Shown: positions 46,050 through 56,810 of the stretch, one piece after another
Layout: every line of letters starts with the position of its first letter
Numbering within the stretch: the stretch's first letter is position 1
Assembly: GCA_019787685.1 (NCBI GenBank)
Contig: JAHNUO010000014.1
Location: 1,116,001 to 1,180,000 of the forward strand
Source: Chiua virens
Lineage: Eukaryota > Basidiomycota > Agaricomycetes > Boletales > Boletaceae
Length of the DNA: 64,000 bases
Direction: 5' to 3'
The notes under the pieces: model-generated
Database searches by the model: none
Seen by the model: the letters and a program-made list of their open reading frames with translations, nothing else
Told to the model about the DNA's origin: nothing
Translations under genes and position numbers: made by a program

Positions 46050-47790
46050 GCTCAGATTGTCACGCTGCTTCTGAAATGTCGCAGTAGGATTCAAAATGTC
46101 ACACCAGCTCCCAGAATGTCACACTAAGATGCTTGAATGTCACAGCAAGATTTAAAATGTCACGCCTGGTCGTAGAATATCACACCTGAATCTAAAATGT
46201 CACACATACACTAAAATGTCAAAGTCACGCTGGCCACATGTGTCATGTGATCGTAATTCAGACTCGCAAGTATATGTGGGTCCCGGTCAGTGGCGGCGAC
46301 AACGACAACGATGCAGAGTCACCCAACCCTGCCTCCTACACCATCTCACCTCGCCCCCCATCCTCTCCCTCGTGCCACCCCCATCGTACCACTAGGCCCC
46401 TCTCCCTTTGCGGCAACGGCGGACGACACACGATGTCAACGACGTGACGTGACGCGTGCACCCGTCTCGTCAGTCGGCCACCAACCACCCTTGCCGTCTC
46501 CCCCTCACTCCACCCCATCTCCTACACCTCACCCTACTGGCACCCACTGGCACACCCCTCCTTCTCCCGTCGCGGCGACAACGACGACGCCGCGACATGA
46601 CGAGACTCGGAACGAGACGACAGTGTGACGCAACGATGCGACGACCAGGACCCGGCACGGCACGGCACGGCACGACAAGGCCGATCGAGATCAATGCGAC
46701 GCGACCAGGGTATACCATGGGTATACCCCTGGGTATCTGGGGGCATGGGCCCGTCATACCCGTGGCGGGTTAGCCTGCGGGTATGGGAGTGAAAAGAGGG
46801 TGAGACGGCAACGCACAATGTCGCGTGCAGATGCAAACAGGAACGCATTGTGCATTCCCGTTTGCGTTTGCACACGACTGCGAGGGCGAGAATGTCAAGG
46901 GTTGGGCGAGGGCGAGGGCGAGAGAGGGCACGCACGCGCTCGTGTGCAAACACGAACAGGAATGCATTGTCGCGTTCCTGTTCATACTTGCACATGAGCA
47001 CAATGGTGAGGCGAGGGGCGAGAGGGTGAAGGTGTGGGTGGGGCCAGGGCCAGGGTGTGTGCAAGAGGGAGTGAGAGGGCGAGAGAGGGCCAGGGCTACA
47101 ATGGGGAGGTTGAGGACGATGGTGACGGTGTGGGCGACGGGACAACTTGAAGGTGATGGTGAGTCGTTGGTGAGACGACGACGGTGAGACGCTGCACGTG
47201 CACATGAGGGCGATGGCGAGTGTGGGCAAGAGGGAGAGGGTGGACAAGAGGGAGAGGGCGCGAGTAGGCGAATGTGAGGCTCGCAGCTGTGGTATGCGGG
47301 TCACCAATACCCGCACCCATGGTATTCCCCACAGAGAGATGGTGCACATGCGCTCATGTACAAGCGTGCGCACGAGGGTGATGGCGAGGGCAGTGTGGGC
47401 GAGAGGGAGAGCGAGCAACTGGTGTGCGAATGACGGCGCAACCAACAGAGTGTGCAACGACTTGTTTTGAGTCAGTACGAGACTGTTAGCTGGACAAGAT
47501 GGTCAGCACGAGTGAGGCAAACAAACCATGAGTGCACACCACACATCGAACCGATTGCATACGTAGATGGAATGGAAAAGCACAGGAAGCAATCCAGAGC
47601 GCACCAGAGCGACTTACCATATATGGGCACCACTCCTGAAACAAAATCGTGGGAATTCCCAACAGCACGTGACATTTGGGAAGTGTGACATTTTAGAGAT
47701 TAACGTGACATTCTAGAGAGTAGTGTGACATTCTAGAGAGCAGCGTGACATTCTACTGAGTGGTGTGACATTTTAGACGATGTTGTGAAG
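46050..47790. mobile_element. Putative 1.7-kb transposon-like block with inverted terminal tandem arrays
   Basis: The left end (46050-46235) holds about nine units of roughly 20 bp built on AAAATGTCACAC or AGAATGTCACAC. The right end (47683-47790) holds about five units of the complement, GTGTGACATTTTAGAG and GTGACATTCTAGAGAG. The interior is strikingly GC-rich and strand-biased (runs of GAGGGCGAGAG on the plus strand) and contains several imperfect hairpins such as GCAAACAGGAACGCA...CGTTTGC. Long frames there, including 307 codons on the minus strand, are low-complexity and unsupported. No transposase was found. Confidence 0.55.
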
Positions 47791-47877
47791 TATTCTATAA
47801 TTTTGTCCAAAGGGGTCCCTCATAGATTTCGAAGTCCGACGACGGGTCCCCGCCGTAATAAACCCACTACTAAAGTA

Positions 47878-48606
47878 CAGTCGACTCCCTTATAACTCAT
47901 ACCCCCTCGGGAGTCGTCATAAGTCATGGGTTATGGGAGAGTATGGGGTATAAAACAGGTCACTAATTACAAGACAAATTTTCATATATGTAGCTCCACC
48001 AGCTTAGTGGTAATGCAAGGGTGTTATGTACGAGTGAAATAGCTAGTCATGGTAATCTTGGTATTATTCATGCTCTGCATGCCCTACGTACATGTTTCAC
48101 GACTGAACCTACACAACATCATTTCCAACACGTGAGCAAAGTGAGTGTCAAGCTCCATGACAGCATCACAAATCTCCTGGTCAGTTGCTTCGGACATGTT
48201 GTGTGCCTCGCAAGCAGGGTTAAGAAGCTCGGAAAGGTCAATTTGATTAAAGCGTACGTCGCAACTTTTTTGCATGGCCGGGAATGACTTACCATAAATT
48301 ACCATGTGATCGTATCTCAAATTCGACAAAATTATATAAATTTTCTCATTGAAATGACCATTATTGGACTTCTGTTGAAGAGTTGTGTCATTATTGCCAT
48401 GTTGGGATGAGCAAAATACAATGGTTATATAATCCTGGCACTTTCTGATACAGCGACGTATGGGTTATCACCATCCAAATGGCTATGGGGTATGGGGTAT
48501 GGGGTATGGCCAGAATTTACTGCGAACAGACTCGGGAGTCAGGAAAATGTATGGGTTATTAGGGAGTATGGGTTATAAGGGGTATGGGTTACAAGGGAGT
48601 CGACTG
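47878..48606 (-). mobile_element. 729-bp pogo/Fot1-like MITE (family A), copy 2
   Basis: Inverted copy of 32477-33205 with the same length, TA flanks (47876-47877, 48607-48608) and an identical 81-codon frame (48329-48084, minus). Only a few substitutions are seen, for example GTAGCTCC against GTATCTCC. Confidence 0.85.
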
Positions 48607-48615
48607 TAGCGGGAA

Positions 48616-48729
48616 TAATAGTAGTGATACATAAAAGGAAGTGACAAAAAAGGAAGGTCTTTCAGTGGTGAGTTGTTCCCACGAATTATGGGGGCGATAG
48701 AAACCTTGTCAAGCAAGGTAATTTCGAAG
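48616..48729 (-). repeat. Dispersed ~114-bp segment, second copy
   Basis: Reverse complement of 28857-28970, the loop of the large fold-back repeat. It lies directly between two copies of a GTCCGACGACGGGTCC-containing sequence. Confidence 0.7.
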
Positions 48730-49604
48730 TCCGACGACGGGTCCTCCGTCGCAATAAACCCACTACCAAAGTAGCGGGAATTCCAGCGCTTGTTAGAACT
48801 CCGAGTCACACTCGCTACTACTTACGCACAGCCTACTTGGTGACGGTAAAAGTTACTCACCTAGACGGACTGCCAATTTCTCCACTCCGTTGGCCACCAT
48901 CGTTCTCGTTGGGTTCGACGATGAGCGTTCACAAAGGTCCGTCGTAATTTTCCCTTAACGTGGCCGAGATTAAAATGTGCTCAGATACGCTATGCCGCAT
49001 CGAAAGTTTCCGTCCGGGCGACGATGACGATGACGATGCGTTCCATGCGCCCTCCAGCTCGCCATGGAAACGCAATAGTGACAATGCAACGATGACAAGG
49101 CGTGTCACCACCCACCCCTGAGGCCTGAGGACGGGGGCGAACTTGAAGATGTGACATCGATGGCGATCGGGCGTGCGACGTGCCCCACATAACCACCTGC
49201 CCGTCGACGACGACGACGAGGGTTGTCGATGAACTCGAGTCCAGCATTGTTGATGGCACGACGACAACGAACAATGGTACGCACACGCAACGTCCCTTCG
49301 CCACACCATGAGGGGGGGGACGACGCGAACGTGTAGCGTGTCGCGCGCCCCACACAACAATCACTAACCATCCCCTCATCGCGCAATGAGGACAAGGACG
49401 AAGGGTACAATGAGGCGTCATTGGCCCTCCCTCGCCCATTGCAGCACAGATGTATAGTACCTATATATTCTATTACAAACCAGCTAGTGAATTAGAAGCG
49501 ATACAGCTATACTCTGAGTATGTATACTAGTGAGCGCTGCTGGCGCTTCGGCGCCTTGCTTGCTAACAAGTTTTTATGGTGTGAAGGATTGATGTAATGC
49601 AGAG
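48730..49604. other. No supported gene
   Basis: Several overlapping minus-strand frames (48929-49439) are rich in Arg and Ser and reflect a GACGACGA-rich composition rather than a recognisable protein. AT-rich sequence follows up to the FunK1 upstream region. Confidence 0.4.
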
Positions 49605-49841
49605 TTGTGTATGATAATTTTCATTTATTCATGTGGAGTCTCGTTTTGCACGACGGAGCCTTTTCAAAACTCAGCTCGAACTCAGCTACCTTCTATGCCG
49701 CTGTGCCGCCGTAATGCGGTTCATTTTCAGAACGTTCTCTCAAGAACGGTTCCAATTCACGCCCAATTGTCAGTGAATCAAGAGTGGCATGGACGGTAAA
49801 TGCTGACGACTTTATCTGGAAAGCAAATCCTGACTTGGATT

Positions 49842-52227
49842 ACCATGTCAGATAATTCTCCCCATACACCACCGCAGAAGTCAGAGTCACTACCGCCCGA
49901 TACCGTCCCATTCAGTCGTCACACTTCACAAACTGCTTATCGCACGGGCGATCTAAACTTGGGCCGCTTTGCCGTTCTCGCTGATCTGAGACGATACGTC
50001 CAAGTCCCGTACGACCAACTATTGAAGTGTGTTGGTATTGCACCCTCTCAGCAAGTCCTGTCGCAGACACGCGATAAGTTAGTCAAGGATGAAATTCTTA
50101 ACCATGAAACGAGTTACCGATGGAGCCAGTTTACCTCTCCACCTGCTAGGTCGGGGATGCATGAAGAGGCGACGTTTAAGCCCCTCGGTCGCATCATCTC
50201 TACTATTTTAGCGAGCGCGCCGGGTTCTACAATATCCTATCTCGTGAACCCAAATCAAGCACCCCTTTCAGAGCGCCAAAACAATTCCCGTCCGGACGGA
50301 TATGTTGTTCTTGGTAGCGGAGGCCCTGAGAGACGCATCCATTGGTTTGATATCGCTGTGCCGTTCGAGTTCAAGAAGACCCGGGATCCCAAGGCACTCA
50401 GAGATGTAAGTCGTCTGCATCTTTTCAGTCTCGCTTGCACATCTCTGCTCCAGATCGAACAGAAGATTATCTGGAGCCTTCACAATATCATGCGCGAGGA
50501 TCCGTGTCGTCGCTTTGCTTTTGGTATTACGATCGAAGACACCCAACTCAGACTCTGGCTTAGCAATCGCGCTTTCCTCGTAGTCTCGGAACCCATCAAC
50601 TTCCTCGAGGTGCGTCAACACATCTCGCTGTACGCGCAGGTACTAAAAGACATCAAGGATGTCGACAGAGTCATCTCTCTCTTTCATTCCCTTGGATCTG
50701 CGACCAACGAAACGCTTGGATGGGATCCCACAATCGAGCGCCAACCTGATGGAAATTACAAGATTGCAGTCGGAAACCAGACGTTCATCACCACTCGGGA
50801 AATCGCCACTTACGGTGCAGATTCTATGGTTGGTCGTGGAACCCGAGTTTACGAGGCCAAGGACAGTCGGGGAGAGAGGGTCGCCATCAAAGATTCATGG
50901 AGAGAAGCTGACCGTAAATCGGAGGGCGACATCTTGCAAGAAATTCTGGCATCCTGTAAGGAGAAGTTATCAGCAGAGGAGGTGGCAGATGTGGAGAGAC
51001 ATTTTATTAGAGTCCGGGTCTATGAAGATGTTGAAATTTCAGGGTGCACAAGATGTGACGCTGAACCCCATGGCTGGAAATAACGATAACAGCGCATTTA
51101 CGTGGGTGCATATCGATCTTGAACCCGTTTGCTCCGAAGCACGGCACCTATCCAGCAAGGGCAATATACCGGACTCGGGCCAAATTTTGCTCCCTACAAA
51201 ATTAGGTGTTGTTCGAAGGAATGAAGATACCATCCCACGCAGAGTTCATGCCCGCATTGTCTTCCATGATGTCGGAGTTGCCCTCAAGGATGTCACTCTT
51301 CTAGCCGACAACCTGCGTTGTTTGTGTCACGCACTCAAAGGTAATGTAAAACCTGTTGCTCTCGTGTTCCAGCCATTTATGATATCATTAGGGCTACATT
51401 ATTTACACAAAGCGGGCTGGGTACACCGCGATTTCAGCGTCGGGAACGCCATATGGATTGCTGATGATAACGGTGGCACTGGTATCGGCAAACTGGGTGA
51501 CTTCGAATATGCAAAGAGGATGGATTCTGATATCTCCCACGATGTTCGAACAGTAAGATACCTTCCTTGATAATGTCACCGTTTCCCTGACTGGCGCCGA
51601 CAGGGAACAATGCATTTTATGGCTGTGGAAGTAGAATACCAGGGGTACCTCTTTCAACCATCGATTGCATCCCGCTCGATATATCACGACCCACTCGGTA
51701 TAATTTCTCCCGATGCAAGTTCCACCATCCGCACTCGCCCTTCTTTTCGCATGAATTTCCTGCACGACATCGAATCCGCATGGTGGGCCTTTGCGTGGGT
51801 CTTCTTTTATCACACGGAAACGACGAGTGTGCATCACCCCTTCGATGCCCAGTGGAACGAATTCCAGAAGGCTTTTCCTGGTGCGATTGACCATACATCG
51901 CGCCAAAACTTCTTCATGAATTCTGCAAGACTCGAAGAGGCCCTCGGCACCCTTTCCGATGCATGCCAACCTTTTTGTTCTAACATACTTTTCTTCGCAG
52001 AGGTGCTTAAACAAAGCTATAGGAAGGCAGAAAAACCATACCCCGAGCTTGCGCTTGATGTTCTCGCATACGAAACGCACGACAAGGCCTTCAACTATAT
52101 TCAGGACGCACAGAGCAAGGCAGGTAGTATAGTGCTTCAGCCCTTGCCTGAAGCCCTGAACAACAAGAGGAAAAGGACTGGACCGGAAGGTGAAATATCC
52201 CAGCGTGCTAGTAAGAGGCGATGTTAA
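49842..52227 (+). CDS. FunK1 fungal-type protein kinase
   Basis: The start MSDNSPHTPPQKSE (49842) is preferred over the upstream Met at 49800 because it begins a typical polar N-terminus. An N-terminal helical region (NLGRFAVLADLRRYVQVPYD) and IHWFDIAVPFEFKKTRDPKA are followed by kinase parts: MVGRGTRVYEAKDSRGERVA with Lys in VAIKDSW, HNIMREDPCRRFAFGITIED, HRDFSVGNAIW (51424; catalytic Asp and Asn) and LGDFEYAKRM, with DFE for DFG. A 51-bp GT-AG intron (about 51553-51603) leads to GTMHFMAVEV and a C-terminal lobe with INFLHDIESAWWAFAWVFFY. It ends in a basic KRKRTGP...SKRRC tail, possibly nuclear-targeting. The frame shifts between 51030 and 51080, so it reads as two frames; a base error or small intron could explain this. 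FunK1 kinases are expanded in multicellular basidiomycetes; substrates are unknown. Confidence 0.85.
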
Positions 52228-52468
52228 TACTTTAATCGCCATGATGAGTCTTATAAATATGTATACTTTAAGGTTGATTACATAAGCACCCAAAACAGCG
52301 ATAGTGTTTTCTGCAATATATGGTTGGTAGCTACAGAAAAAGAGAAGTCACATTTGATCTAAACAGTGACTACCCTGATTTCTTGCAAGATTCTAACTGG
52401 ATGGGCTCACAATTTGTAGTTCTTTCACAATTTAGAACCTGTCTTGGTCACTGAATGGGACTCTAGGC
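52228..52468. other. FunK1 3' flank, no gene
   Basis: AT-rich 240 bp between FunK1 and the hAT-like element; nothing recognisable. Confidence 0.35.
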
Positions 52469-52476
52469 CCATCAGC

Positions 52477-53420
52477 CAGTGAATGCCAACCATGACCGTA
52501 ACATGAAAGTCACGGTCACGAAGTCTGTGACTTACCACTGACTGGTCATGACCGTTAGATGACCCATGACTGCTACTAGTATTTGAGGTCCAGCTGCATT
52601 CGGGGTCTCTTACCCATAAAAGGCACTGATAAGATAAGAGTTACTTAGATCACTAATGGAGTTGACCACCTGCTTCGTACCGTAAGACATCTCGAGTTGA
52701 CATAATGAAGCAGCACTGTGAACTTGGAGTGGAATGCGACATACATGTGGCTGCTACTATTGTCTGCCACCACCACACACACCCAGGCCTGCTACAATGC
52801 CTCGAGATTCAACCACTGGCACCTCACGCAATCGAGGATGGTGGCGAGCACACTTCATTGATCACCCTGGACTTAAAGCTGGTCGTTCTGAAGCTTTTGT
52901 TGGAACCGAAAAATCTGGAAAAGCAAAAGTTTACTGTGAAAAATGCTTCCATGCTGACCTTATTTCATTGAGATTGCAGGATGAGGATGATGTGATGGCC
53001 AACAGGAGGGCATTTCGCAGGGAAATGAAGACGATCGAGACATGGCCCCAGTCCGCGGGTCTTCGACTCTCCCAAGCATCACGATTCAAAATCTCTTCGA
53101 CTTTTCATCATCGCATTGGACGGAGATTTATTCGGGTGTCGCGAGACGGAGTTTTGATGACGAGCTAGCTCTATACGACCTTATTGATATGGATGCACCG
53201 GGTGATGATGATTTCGAGACTGAAATTGATGGGACGACACAGGAAATTTTACTATCTTCGTAGGTTTATCGTAGTTCTTCTCTATCTCCAGCTTCCGGCT
53301 ACTATTTTTACCCGAATGCTAAGCGGCTGTCAAAGCCAAAGTCAACTGTTGACCGGTCGTGACCGTAACGTGACCAATCACTGACTTTTTTGACCGGTCA
53401 ATAACCTGTCTTTCACTGCC
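52477..53420 (+). mobile_element. Internally deleted hAT transposon (~0.94 kb)
   Basis: Ends CAGTGAATG and TTTCACTG form short hAT-like inverted repeats. The flanking 8 bp CCATCAGC (52469-52476) and GCATCAGC (53421-53428) match at seven positions, as for an 8-bp target duplication. Subterminal direct and inverted copies of GACCGTAAC, GGTCATGACC and GACCGGTC are abundant at both ends. Inside is a short gene joining the two ends of a hAT transposase. Confidence 0.6.
52797..53263 (+). pseudogene. hAT transposase remnant: N-terminal zinc finger joined to C-terminal dimerisation end
   Basis: The frame starting MPRDSTTGTSRNRGWWRAHF at 52797 has a BED-like finger ending KVYCEKCFHADL. Near 53010-53040 it changes frame or splices into RGSSTLPSITIQNLFDFSSS, HWTEIYSGVARRSFDDELAL and YDLIDMDAPGDDDFE, stopping at 53263. 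The latter matches sequence just before and around the hAT dimerisation region. The catalytic core is absent, so the product could bind DNA or dimerise but not transpose. Confidence 0.5.
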
Positions 53421-53429
53421 GCATCAGCA

Positions 53430-53715
53430 GACTAAGCGAGCCATTGGACTTCAGAATGGTGCCCCATTTGGTTAGTCGTTACGACAGTAATTTGGATGCT
53501 GCTGAAACTCAGGTGAGCGCACGAAACAAGTGATAGTAGTACTGCCACAGATTATCAGACTGCAAGATAATTGATTTGATTGGTTATCAGTGTATTAACG
53601 AAACTATCTACAACATGAGACCTGTCATTTCTTGGCCATGGACATAGATATCATCAGTTAGTTCTGTGTACTGCTCTAGTTCACTACCCTGAAGAGAATT
53701 GAGTCATTGTACAAG
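53430..53715. other. No gene
   Basis: About 290 bp between the hAT remnant and the 3' end of the DUF6532-like gene; nothing recognisable. Confidence 0.35.
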
Positions 53716-55333
53716 TTATCCATGAATCAAGAGATGTTCACGAGTGTTGAACTCACCCTGGTAAACAGAAACATTAGCATGTTCTTGTAATACCCAGCAG
53801 ACAATTGTGCCAGAAAATGCAATAACCACCTTAATGTTTGCCTTGTCACGGTCTGGTAGGTTTTGAGAGTAGTCATAGTGATCCTTCCAGAGTACCTGCA
53901 AGATAAGTTGTATGACCACTGGGTGTCCAAATGGGACTACCACAGTGGACCCATTGACCTGAGCATGCATAAGCAAGTGCCAGTGAGTGAAACGAAGTAA
54001 AAAATGAACATACCATTTGGGTGTCGTCAAGATACGAGAAGTTGCTGAGAAGCACGGCGACTCACTCCTGCCTGAACATGGCCTCCTGTGACCAAATGTT
54101 GATCGGGAGCGTAAGATTGTGGAGTTGTGGCATTAGGAATTGTGCCGCAGACTTGAACTCATTGTGTATGTTGTTCGCAATGTCCTTCAGTTTCCTGGAC
54201 TCATCTGCAGCGTTCTTCTCTAACCAGTTACCAACACCATCTGTGACGTGGTGAGTAAGTAACGAAAGGAACAAGTGAGAATAACAAACATACCACCCAA
54301 ATGTTCGACCACAGCATTGAACAATGCCTCTCGAATCATCGTTGTGAGTTTCTCAGAATTGGGGAGGAGAGTGTCGGTGAATAGACATCTCTTGAAATTT
54401 GACCTTGCGATGGTACGTATGGATTCAATTGTCACTGGGGTAAGAGGGTGTTGTGTCGTAGCCACGGTGTTTCGGGTGGGTTAGTACTAGTAGCGTCGGT
54501 CTGACTAGTACTCTGCGGAAGTTGTGTGGAGGGTGGCAGCCGGATGCGGCTGGTATTCCTGGTGACTCGAACGCTTTGGCCTACTGAGCGAATGACGGAC
54601 TGCCGTGCCTGAGTACCTGATATGGTGAAACGTTCACCTTGTCTCGTTTCTCCGGGGCGTGGAGATATTCCTATCGGTGGGTACGGGGTAGGGCGAATGT
54701 GGGATCTATGACCGTCTGTGTTCTCAGCCTCACCGGAATCCAACGAGGGAATTTGGGTCCGAGTGATGTTAGCTCGCGGCCATGTGACGGACAAAGGTGT
54801 GTAGTTGAAGTTGGAGGGGAAGTCGGAATGGTGTTGGAGTGATGTGGTGGGGTAACCATACACCACGAACGCGATCTGGGTACCACGAATGCGAGAGGAA
54901 GACGCGATGCTGCTGCTGGTAAGATCTTGCGCGTTTGGATCGCCGAAGGATGACGATGACTGCGGGGGTTGAAGTACATTAGTGACATGAAATCGAGGAA
55001 GATCTTGACTCAGAGGGCGAACTTGACTTGGTCCAGGTTGTAAAGCAGATGGACAATAGATACCAGCGATAGTGGGAGCGTCACGATCATCGAGGGTTGG
55101 GTCAAGTCGCTCGAGCTGAAGCATGCGCTGGATCTCCGCTGGATGCATTGGTTGTTCAGCGGCTACTCCGATCTGGCTTTCGACAGGATTTCCAGATTGA
55201 TTGAGTCGCGAAGACTCCGAAAACTTGGCCTTCGTCTGGTACGAACATGATCAATCAAAGATCAGGATGGTCACCAGTTAGGCATACGACATACTTTGGA
55301 TTTTCTCACTTTTGATCCTTTCTTCGACGACAT
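53716..55333 (-). CDS. DUF6532-like accessory gene of Plavaka-2
   Basis: Minus strand. A probable start at 55333 (MSSKKGSKVRKSK) is followed by an intron and then KAKFSESSRLNQSGNPVESQ. A long disordered, Ser/Pro-rich region (55148-54480) leads to globular exons: VTIESIRTIARSNFKRCLFT, LTTMIREALFNAVVEHLGG, WLEKNAADESRKLKDIANNI, FKSAAQFLMPQLHNL, FGHPVVIQLILQVLWKDHYD, IKVVIAFSGTIVCWVLQEHA and VSVYQGEF. The order (N-terminal helices, HPVVI block, then a small-residue helix with W.L.EH) fits DUF6532. Introns of about 50 bp separate the exons. It diverges from the displaced Plavaka-2 zinc-finger exon, just as the accessory gene diverges from transposase in Plavaka-1. Its molecular role is unknown. 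Confidence 0.5.
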
Positions 55334-55561
55334 TGACTGAGTACAAAGTAGAGGAAGACCGTGCTGCTCACTCAAGGCTTAATACGTACATGAGATAAGC
55401 TTAGTACCATTTATGGATGCTCGACGATCAAGAACTCATCAGGTTTGTAGACGTCAAGCCGTAGCACAAACACAAAACGAAATTGGGGTGCTTCGTAGAA
55501 TACTTGTGTTCTAGAATTAATAAAAAAAATCACTAGTCAAAGGCTAGAAACGATTCGTACC

Positions 55562-56044
55562 TTATTCAGAGAAATTGGACGGTCTCCCGGACCACATGGA
55601 ACCGTCCTCTTTGTTAACCGCCTCTATCACATCTTCATCGGTCCCACTATCAGATTCCACTGATTTTGCTGCTGCCAGGATGGCGTTTAATCGGTCGGGT
55701 GTCTCATCCTCCGCAGAAAGCCCACCTGACCCGCGACGGGCCATTTCCTCCTCCAGTTGGTCGAGGCGTTCATCCACCATCGACAGTGACTTCAAGTCCT
55801 GACCGTATGCCCCGATATCAAAGTCCATATCATCCTCCAGTTCTTCCAGCGAACGTCGCTCCAACGCCTTCTCGAAAAATGCAAGTTCATTGGCTGCCAT
55901 GTGGAAATTCTTCGCTTCATCCTCGTGAAGGGTGAGGAGGAAATTTCTATGTCGATCTGATGCTTCAATTTCCCATGCCGTAGAAAGAGCGCGCAGGCGC
56001 TTGGATTCGCGATCAGCCTCCCTTGCTTCTATAGCCTGGCGCAT
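55562..56044 (-). CDS. Acidic coiled-coil protein, hypothetical
   Basis: 160 codons with no domain I recognise. It begins MRQAIEAREADRESKRLRAL, is very rich in Glu, Asp, Arg and Leu, and contains heptad-like stretches (ALERRSLEELEDDMDF, LDQLEEEMARR) suggesting a coiled coil. It lies between the DUF6532-like gene and the zinc-finger exon, on the same strand as the former, and may be an upstream exon or a third Plavaka-2 gene. Confidence 0.4.
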   Translation of the reverse strand: MRQAIEAREADRESKRLRALSTAWEIEASDRHRNFLLTLHEDEAKNFHMAANELAFFEKALERRSLEELEDDMDFDIGAYGQDLKSLSMVDERLDQLEEEMARRGSGGLSAEDETPDRLNAILAAAKSVESDSGTDEDVIEAVNKEDGSMWSGRPSNFSE

Positions 56045-56639
56045 AGCTTTGTCGGACAGACTTGTCAGACCACGAAGAAGAATGGAATTACTCTGAGGTT
56101 GTGGTCATGAGACAAACAGGTTATAAGGAAATATTATGAGACTTACCTTAGGCTATCGTACGTCCTCCAAAGTAATGTCACTATCAACTCTTCCCAGGGA
56201 CTTCTCTGTGAACCGGAGTTCAAGTGCGCTTGGTCCAGACGACCTGTCAAGGTGTAAACTTGCTGCGAGCACGCTTTGAAATCGCTGACAAGCTATGTGC
56301 AATAGGAGGGAGCCATATAGGTTGGGTGGCAGAGTCTTCACGGCCATCCTCAAGGGCGCCTTTCTCGTCAAGCAGGGTAAGGGGTTAATGCCTTTGAAAA
56401 AAAAAAAGTCTTACTGCATCTTTTCACAGAACGATGAGCCAGAGGGGAACTTGGGGGGGCGCATCTTGATCGTTGTTGATTAGAGCAACTTGTTGCGGAG
56501 TTAGAAAGACTTGGTGGAATTTTCCTCACTTCACATTGTTCCCTACAGTTACCAGTAGCCATGTAGTTGCGCATGGACTGAACCCCGATGCAAGGTATAT
56601 CTGTATCTTAATCCTTTCAGTGTGGACGACTCACTCATT

Positions 56640-56810
56640 GGGTTCATTGCATCACAGTGACTGCAATCCTCTCCTCGAGCCGATTTGCCCCAACTGCGGG
56701 TCAACATTCGCCTCGATGATGGTTGTACTCGCTCACCTCAACAATCCAGTCAAGTCATGCCATCCACCATCGTCACCTTATGCTTACTCACCTCCCCCTG
56801 CCCTTCGCTC
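56640..56810 (+). pseudogene. Displaced zinc-finger exon of Plavaka-like transposase 2
   Basis: Reads PICPNCGSTFASMMVVLAHL then NNPVKSCHPPSSPYAYSPPP, the C-x-x-C...H...C finger found at the N-terminus of DUF6830-type transposases. It is cut by the copia 3' LTR at 56811. When the segment is turned back and copia removed, this frame continues open into the sequence left of 39972, reading SQRDGRSAQYHLTSGHTYGP and on. The upstream exon start is not identified; a splice acceptor may lie at about 56657. Confidence 0.75.
56806..56810 (-). repeat. Target-site duplication of copia, right (GAGCG on minus strand)
   Basis: Directly outside the 3' LTR; pairs with GAGCA at 39972-39976 across the inversion. 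Confidence 0.75.

Noticed and set aside
46534..47457. 307-codon minus-strand ORF in the GC-rich block
   Set aside because: Low-complexity Leu/Pro/His/Arg content reflecting purine-rich plus-strand repeats; overlapping frames on the other strand are equally open.
48929..49439. Overlapping minus-strand ORFs of 101-149 codons
   Set aside because: Arg/Ser-rich translations of a GACGACGA-biased stretch in three frames; no family match and no intron signals.
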